Source of the DNA: JOPF136 sp035517515
GTDB lineage: Bacteria; Acidobacteriota; Terriglobia; Acidiferrales; UBA7541
Reading direction: 5' to 3'
Length of the DNA: 26,545 nt
Assembly: GCA_035517515.1 (NCBI GenBank)
Contig: DATIYQ010000053.1
Location: 1 to 26,545 of the forward strand
Numbering within the stretch: the stretch's first letter is position 1; each line of letters opens with the position of its first letter. The notes under the pieces are model-generated. The model saw only the letters and a list, made by a program, of their open reading frames with translations. It searched no databases and was not told the origin of the DNA. The translations under genes and the position numbers were made by a program. Positions 22,951-26,545 of this stretch are shown one piece after another.

Positions 22951-24531
22951 TCACGCCCCATATCTTTCAAACCACTGATTGGAGAAAAGCCCTACCGGGT
23001 CGTACGCCCGCTTGGTGGCGAAGAACTCATCGATCTCGGGATAGGAGCGTCGGAGCTGAGCTGGGGAGTAATAGAGGCGATAGGGCAGGTAGAAAGTGCC
23101 GCCGGCATCTTGCGCGGCGTCGATGAGGTCCGTGGTGGTTTTTTTCAGGATTTCATTCTCCCGGGTGTTGAATCCCACGTTGAAATAGAGCACGAGGCCG
23201 AACATGTCAGCTTTGGCGTAGGGGAGGGCCGTGAGGGTGTCTTTATGCACGGTGCGGATGGTCACGTTGAGTAGATTCGCTCCGTTTTTCCGCACGACTG
23301 TGCGCAGACTATCCGCAAAGACGGGGAATTGATCGTAGGGTATGAAATATTCCTGCAGGATGTCGGTATCTTGCAGGCGGTTTCGAAGATAGGCCATGTC
23401 GTCATACATCTCGGCATTGCGGCTGACCACGCAATCGTGCTTCTGGTGCATGGTCTCGTTTCGGGTGAGACAGGGATGCAGCTGAGGTTCAGCGTACTTC
23501 TCAAGCGTCCACCGCGTCCAGCGGCCCAGCCTGCCGGTCTTGGAGAGGTTTATGACAAATCGTTCGAGGGTCTCGTGGCGATCGGGCTCGAGCTTTGGAA
23601 GCGGGGATTCGGAGGTTGTCCGTCTGTAAAGGTGAACCGCGGTCTCGCGCAGATACGATTGCGGAGCCATGGAGAGGCGTGCGAAAGCCAAACCAATTTG
23701 CTGATTGCCTTCAACGTTGCGGAGGTACCAGCTCGGAAATTCCTTGTAATCCAGATACAGGGTGTCGCGAGAGTAGAGCTCGTTGGGAACAGCGTCCAGT
23801 TCGGCCTCCAGGATGACTCCGAACAAGCCATAGCCGCCCAGGGTGTGACGGAACAGCTCAGCATTTTCGGTGGGGCTGGCGCGAACCACCTCGCCGCTGC
23901 CCAGCATAATGCGCACGGAACGTACAGTTGGCGCCAAGGGCCCGGGAGCGGGATCAATCCCATGGCCGTTCACACTCAGGCTGCCTCCCAGGCTGAAGAT
24001 ATTGATGGACTGCATTGATTTCACGGCGAGGCCGATGCCGTCCAGGCGCTGTTGAACCTGCCACCAACGCGCTCCGCTCTGCACGTTCATCGACTTTGCC
24101 TTCGGGTCCAGAGTAATGTGGTTGAGCGCCCGCAAATCCAGCAGCAGGCCGCCATGGGTGAAAGACTGTCCTCCCATGCTGTGCTGCTGTCCCATGCAGG
24201 TGACTTTCAGCCGGTTGGCCCGCGCATATTGAAGAGCGTCGCGCACGCCATCTTCATCGGCGGGCGCCGCGATGCCGAAAACTGCGGTCTTGTTCAGATG
24301 GCTGGCATCATTGGTGAAACCGCCCCGCTGCTCGAAATGGAGCGAAGCTGGAGGTTGGGTCGCAGCAGGTGCAGCAGGAATCTCCTGGCCGGTTCCCGGA
24401 GGGAAGACGAAGTCGCTCCCCTTTTCCTTCGTCGGCGCGGCCGAATAGTCGAAGGCGTCTTTTGTGCCCAGGGCGAGAAGGGAACCGGCGCCCAGGAGCG
24501 CGGAGCGGAGAACGATTCGCCTGCGCGTCAA
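22951..24531 (-). CDS. Tat-exported FAD-linked oxidase (VAO/PCMH family, aldonolactone-oxidase-like)
   Basis: This 526-residue flavoprotein starts with a twin-arginine signal (LTRRRIVLRSALLGAGSLLALG), so it is probably folded with FAD in the cytoplasm and exported. The start is TTG 24531, with GGTGGAG 7 bases upstream; the open frame to 25062 is a shadow of the HD gene. The PCMH FAD-binding domain has the phosphate-binding segment MGQQHSMGGQSF at about residues 114-125, where H118 is the likely site of covalent FAD attachment by analogy with aldonolactone oxidases, then SGARWWQVQQRL and SLGGSLSVNGHG (181-192). The C-terminal half resembles the aldonolactone oxidase/DprE1-like substrate domain and ends DPVGLFSNQWFERYG. 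The substrate, perhaps a sugar lactone or polyprenyl sugar, is not readable. It lies between the HD gene (59 bases) and gatC (51 bases). Confidence 0.85.
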   Translation of the reverse strand: MTRRRIVLRSALLGAGSLLALGTKDAFDYSAAPTKEKGSDFVFPPGTGQEIPAAPAATQPPASLHFEQRGGFTNDASHLNKTAVFGIAAPADEDGVRDALQYARANRLKVTCMGQQHSMGGQSFTHGGLLLDLRALNHITLDPKAKSMNVQSGARWWQVQQRLDGIGLAVKSMQSINIFSLGGSLSVNGHGIDPAPGPLAPTVRSVRIMLGSGEVVRASPTENAELFRHTLGGYGLFGVILEAELDAVPNELYSRDTLYLDYKEFPSWYLRNVEGNQQIGLAFARLSMAPQSYLRETAVHLYRRTTSESPLPKLEPDRHETLERFVINLSKTGRLGRWTRWTLEKYAEPQLHPCLTRNETMHQKHDCVVSRNAEMYDDMAYLRNRLQDTDILQEYFIPYDQFPVFADSLRTVVRKNGANLLNVTIRTVHKDTLTALPYAKADMFGLVLYFNVGFNTRENEILKKTTTDLIDAAQDAGGTFYLPYRLYYSPAQLRRSYPEIDEFFATKRAYDPVGLFSNQWFERYGA

Positions 24532-24590
24532 AAGATTTCTCCACCGCGCCCGGCCCGGCAATTTCTCGGGAGGCAATCGGGCGCGTTTGG

Positions 24591-25193
24591 CTACCCGGAA
24601 GCAGAATTCGTGGCGATGCTGCCAGCGAGCCCCAGGGTATCGGCCACGGCGCGCATGGCAGCGATGCAGTTGGCGATGTGCTCTTCGAGCGGGATGCCCA
24701 GTTCCTCTGCGCCTTTCACCACGTCTTCGCGGCTGACGCCCCGGGCGAAGGCTTTGTCTTTCATGCGCTTCTTTACCGAACCGGCTTCCAGGTCCAGGAT
24801 GCTCTTGCTGGGGCGCACCAGTGAGCAGGCGGTGAGAAACCCGGCCAGTTCGTCGCAGGCGAACAGGGTGTGCTCGAGCGCGGTCTGCCGCGCCACTCCG
24901 GTGTAGTCGGCGTGGGAGAGGATGGCGCGGATCATTTCCTCGGGATAGCCGCGTTCGCGAAGAATCTTTGAACCTTCGCTGGGATGGCCTTCCGCGGGAT
25001 GATGCTCCTGGTTGGGCCAGCGTTCGTAGTCGAAGTCGTGCAGCAGGGCGCAGACGGACCACAGCGATTCGTCGTGGTCGCCTTTGCGCGCGTAGGCGCG
25101 GACGCAGGCCTCGACCGCCAGGGCATGCTTGCGCAGGCTTTCATTCTGGGTGTATTCGCAGAGCAGCTTCCAGGCGTCTTCGCGCGTGGGCAC
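24591..25193 (-). CDS. HD-domain phosphohydrolase
   Basis: This 200-residue protein has the HD metal-dependent phosphohydrolase pattern: H23 (RKHALAVEA), H52-D53 (ALLHDFDYER), then histidines at 65/70 and 94 (HHPAEGHP, ILSHADYTG) and D114 (ACDELAGF). The HDFDYER and CDELAGF segments are typical of a widespread small HD family of unknown substrate, possibly nucleotides. The GTG at 25193 is chosen: GGAGAG ends 4 bases upstream and the product begins at the conserved REDAWKLL helix. The open frame continues upstream to 25403 but the extension is Ala/Pro/Arg-rich and runs through the promoter region. It is the first gene of the minus-strand cluster and divergent from the XRE regulator. Confidence 0.86.
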   Translation of the reverse strand: MPTREDAWKLLCEYTQNESLRKHALAVEACVRAYARKGDHDESLWSVCALLHDFDYERWPNQEHHPAEGHPSEGSKILRERGYPEEMIRAILSHADYTGVARQTALEHTLFACDELAGFLTACSLVRPSKSILDLEAGSVKKRMKDKAFARGVSREDVVKGAEELGIPLEEHIANCIAAMRAVADTLGLAGSIATNSASG

Positions 25194-25527
25194 GGTTCTC
25201 TCCGGGTGCGCGCCGCGGGGCGCGCGGAACGCCAGCAGAATACGACGCCTTGCGGAGCGACGCCAGCAGCGGACTGATGCTCCCGCTGCAAATTGCCGAT
25301 GGAAGGGGGTGGAAGCGGGGGAGAGCGGGGCTTTCTCGGGCCACTGCGGGGGATTTCGGCCGATAGCGGTTCCTTGCAGACGACAGCGGCTGTTTGCCGA
25401 CAAAACTCGAAATTCCGCTTGACAGGGGAGGGCGCGCGTAGCATTCTTTCGCCGCGCGCCAGTCTCTGCCTTCCCCTTTACTCGAGTTGCCTCTTATCCG
25501 CTCGCTAGAAGAAGGAGCGAGGAACAG
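25194..25527. promoter_or_regulatory. Divergent promoter region between the HD gene and the XRE regulator
   Basis: These 334 bases carry no gene. Toward the plus strand there is a TTGACA element at 25419-25424. Toward the minus strand, a TATTCT sequence near 25235-25245 could be a -10 box for the HD operon, but no good -35 was found. Given the adjacent regulator gene, this region is the natural place for its operator, yet I see no strong long palindrome. Confidence 0.4.
25419..25447 (+). promoter_or_regulatory. Putative sigma70-like promoter of the XRE regulator
   Basis: TTGACA (25419-25424, perfect -35) and CATTCT (25442-25447) are separated by 17 bases. An overlapping TAGCAT would leave only 14 bases. 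The transcript would have a leader of roughly 75 bases before GTG 25528. Confidence 0.5.
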
Positions 25528-26223
25528 GTGTCTGAGGCGCAAACCACGAAAGCCCCTGAAAACGGGGCGGAGAACGAACGCGAGGTGGTCCGCTGCAAGA
25601 TTTGCGGACTCGTACAATACCGCACCAAGACCGACAACTGCCGGCGTTGCCTGCGGATTCTGCCTCCGCAGGTCCAGTACCTGATCCCTCCGCCGGCGGC
25701 GCAGGAGCTGCCGGGCGACGACCGCCAGCTTTTCGAGCACTGGCCGAATGCCCAAACGGTGGAAAACATCGGCCACCGCATCCGCCAGTTGCGCGAGACG
25801 CGCGGGATGACCCAAAGCCAGCTCCAGGCGCGCTCGCGGGTGTCGCGTTCCTATCTCTCCCGGATTGAGAGCGGGCAGATGACGCCCAGCCTGGGCACCC
25901 TGGAAAAAATCTCCGAGGCGCTGGGTGTGGGGCTCAACCGCTTCTTCCTGCCGGAGTCCAGCAGCGAAACCTTGATGGAGGATCCCTTCATCCAGGGATT
26001 GCGGCCGTACCTGCGGCAGCTCGACTGGGAACAATGGCAATCCATTCTGAGACGGCTACAGGTGATCAGCGACCACGTGACCGCTGTGACCGGGGCCGTC
26101 GGGCAGGGTCCCCCCCCGCGAGACTCGGCGGCCCGCGGTGTTCCGGGCTCCTCGGGCCGCGCGCCGCTCCCTCAAACCGGGGCACCGCGGCGACCAGGCG
26201 CGCCCGAGGCATTAGGGAGGTAA
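25528..26223 (+). CDS. Zinc-ribbon/XRE-type HTH transcriptional regulator
   Basis: The 231-residue product joins three parts. An N-terminal zinc-ribbon-like motif has CKIC and CRRC 13 residues apart (about residues 23-41). An XRE/Cro-type HTH occupies about residues 80-135 (RIRQLRETRGMTQSQLQARSRVSRSYLSRIESG, then PSLGTLEKISEALGV). A C-terminal helical segment (DWEQWQSILRRLQVISDHV) is followed by a Pro/Gly/Arg-rich, poorly conserved tail after a run of eight C residues (26110-26117). It is probably a DNA-binding regulator whose zinc site may be structural or may sense metal or redox state. The GTG start at 25528 has GAGG 5 bases and GGAG 10 bases upstream. Its target is unknown; the divergent HD gene is an obvious candidate. 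Confidence 0.85.
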   Translation: MSEAQTTKAPENGAENEREVVRCKICGLVQYRTKTDNCRRCLRILPPQVQYLIPPPAAQELPGDDRQLFEHWPNAQTVENIGHRIRQLRETRGMTQSQLQARSRVSRSYLSRIESGQMTPSLGTLEKISEALGVGLNRFFLPESSSETLMEDPFIQGLRPYLRQLDWEQWQSILRRLQVISDHVTAVTGAVGQGPPPRDSAARGVPGSSGRAPLPQTGAPRRPGAPEALGR

Positions 26224-26224
26224 T

Positions 26225-26266
26225 CCACAAATTGCGATCTGTGGGCGCGGTGGGGAGCCTGCTCCC
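26225..26266. terminator. Weak hairpins between convergent XRE and glpX genes
   Basis: CCACA/TGTGG (26225-26244, 10-base loop) and GGGAGC/GCTCCC (26253-26266, 2-base loop) lie just after the XRE stop. No U-tract follows either, so termination is possible but unsupported. Confidence 0.25.
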
Positions 26267-26359
26267 TCTGTGACGCGTTGGGGGACCCTGTCGGTGCCGT
26301 GAAAGGGCCGGCGAAGAAGGCAGAGGATTCGGATGCCGGGCTAAGTTTCTATCGGCCGC

Positions 26360-26545
26360 TCACGCGAAGCGTACCTTCACATCGGGACGCTTTTCCAGGT
26401 GCACGGTGTCAATGAACCGCACCTGGCGGTTCTCCAGCGTCATGATCAGGGATTGGGTGCGGATTCCATCGCCAAAAAAGCGCACGCCTTTCAGCAAGTT
26501 GCCTTCGGTAACTCCGGTACATGCAAATATGATTTTCTTGCCGGG
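26360..26545 (-). CDS. glpX: Fructose-1,6-bisphosphatase class II, C-terminal fragment (cut by window edge)
   Basis: Reading the minus strand from the right edge gives 61 codons ending in TGA at 26360-26362. The sequence CTGVTEGNLLKGVRFFGDGIRT followed by a Leu-Ile-Met strand and VRFIDTVH matches the C-terminal part of GlpX-type fructose-1,6-bisphosphatase (usually an ATGVTDGDLLKGVRFF-like segment). The enzyme hydrolyses fructose-1,6-bisphosphate in gluconeogenesis; GlpX-like proteins in some bacteria also act on sedoheptulose-1,7-bisphosphate. The catalytic metal-binding part lies outside the window. The gene converges on the XRE regulator with 136 bases between. Confidence 0.88.
   Translation of the reverse strand, partial: PGKKIIFACTGVTEGNLLKGVRFFGDGIRTQSLIMTLENRQVRFIDTVHLEKRPDVKVRFA

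Noticed and set aside
24591..25403. Longer HD protein starting at 25403
   Set aside because: The first 70 residues are unconserved Ala/Pro/Arg-rich sequence and overlap the divergent promoter region; GTG 25193 has a good Shine-Dalgarno sequence.

Overview
The window is GC-rich bacterial chromosome, most likely from an Acidobacteriota genome. That placement is an inference from three things. There is an 8-TM MacB/FtsX-like permease with no ATPase beside it, of the kind called ADOP (acidobacterial duplicated orphan permease). RpoB carries a cysteine-rich insert that I associate, from memory, with this phylum. Several small secreted or regulatory proteins look lineage-specific.

Positions 1-12548 are the classic translation/transcription block, all on the plus strand: 3' end of tuf (EF-Tu), rpmG (L33), tRNA-Trp(CCA), secE, nusG, rplK, rplA, rplJ, rplL, rpoB, rpoC. 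It ends in a near-ideal intrinsic terminator (12 bp perfect stem plus a T-rich run, 12509-12548). The genes are tightly packed except for a 237 bp structured gap between rplL and rpoB and a 138 bp gap before rpoC. rpoC starts at a TTG with a strong Shine-Dalgarno sequence.

Positions 12600-20000 are accessory genes. They are an orphan membrane sensor histidine kinase with three PAS domains and its own sigma70-like promoter, a secreted lineage-specific protein (minus strand), a secreted metallo-beta-lactamase-fold hydrolase (plus), and the ADOP permease (plus).

Positions 20004-25193 form a minus-strand cluster. In transcription order it is an HD-domain phosphohydrolase, a Tat-exported FAD-linked oxidase, gatC, gatA, a DinB-superfamily protein and a small helix-turn-helix protein. 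gatC has an in-frame insertion, and the gatC-gatA spacer carries a perfect palindrome. Both look like dispersed-repeat debris.

Positions 25194-26545 hold a divergent promoter region, a plus-strand regulator that joins a zinc ribbon to an XRE-type HTH, and the 3' end of a class II fructose-1,6-bisphosphatase (glpX, minus strand) cut by the window edge.

I see no CRISPR array, insertion sequence, prophage, toxin-antitoxin pair or biosynthetic cluster. Nothing here is clearly an undescribed multi-gene system. The most noteworthy single feature is the eight-cysteine double zinc-ribbon insert in the RNA polymerase beta subunit.
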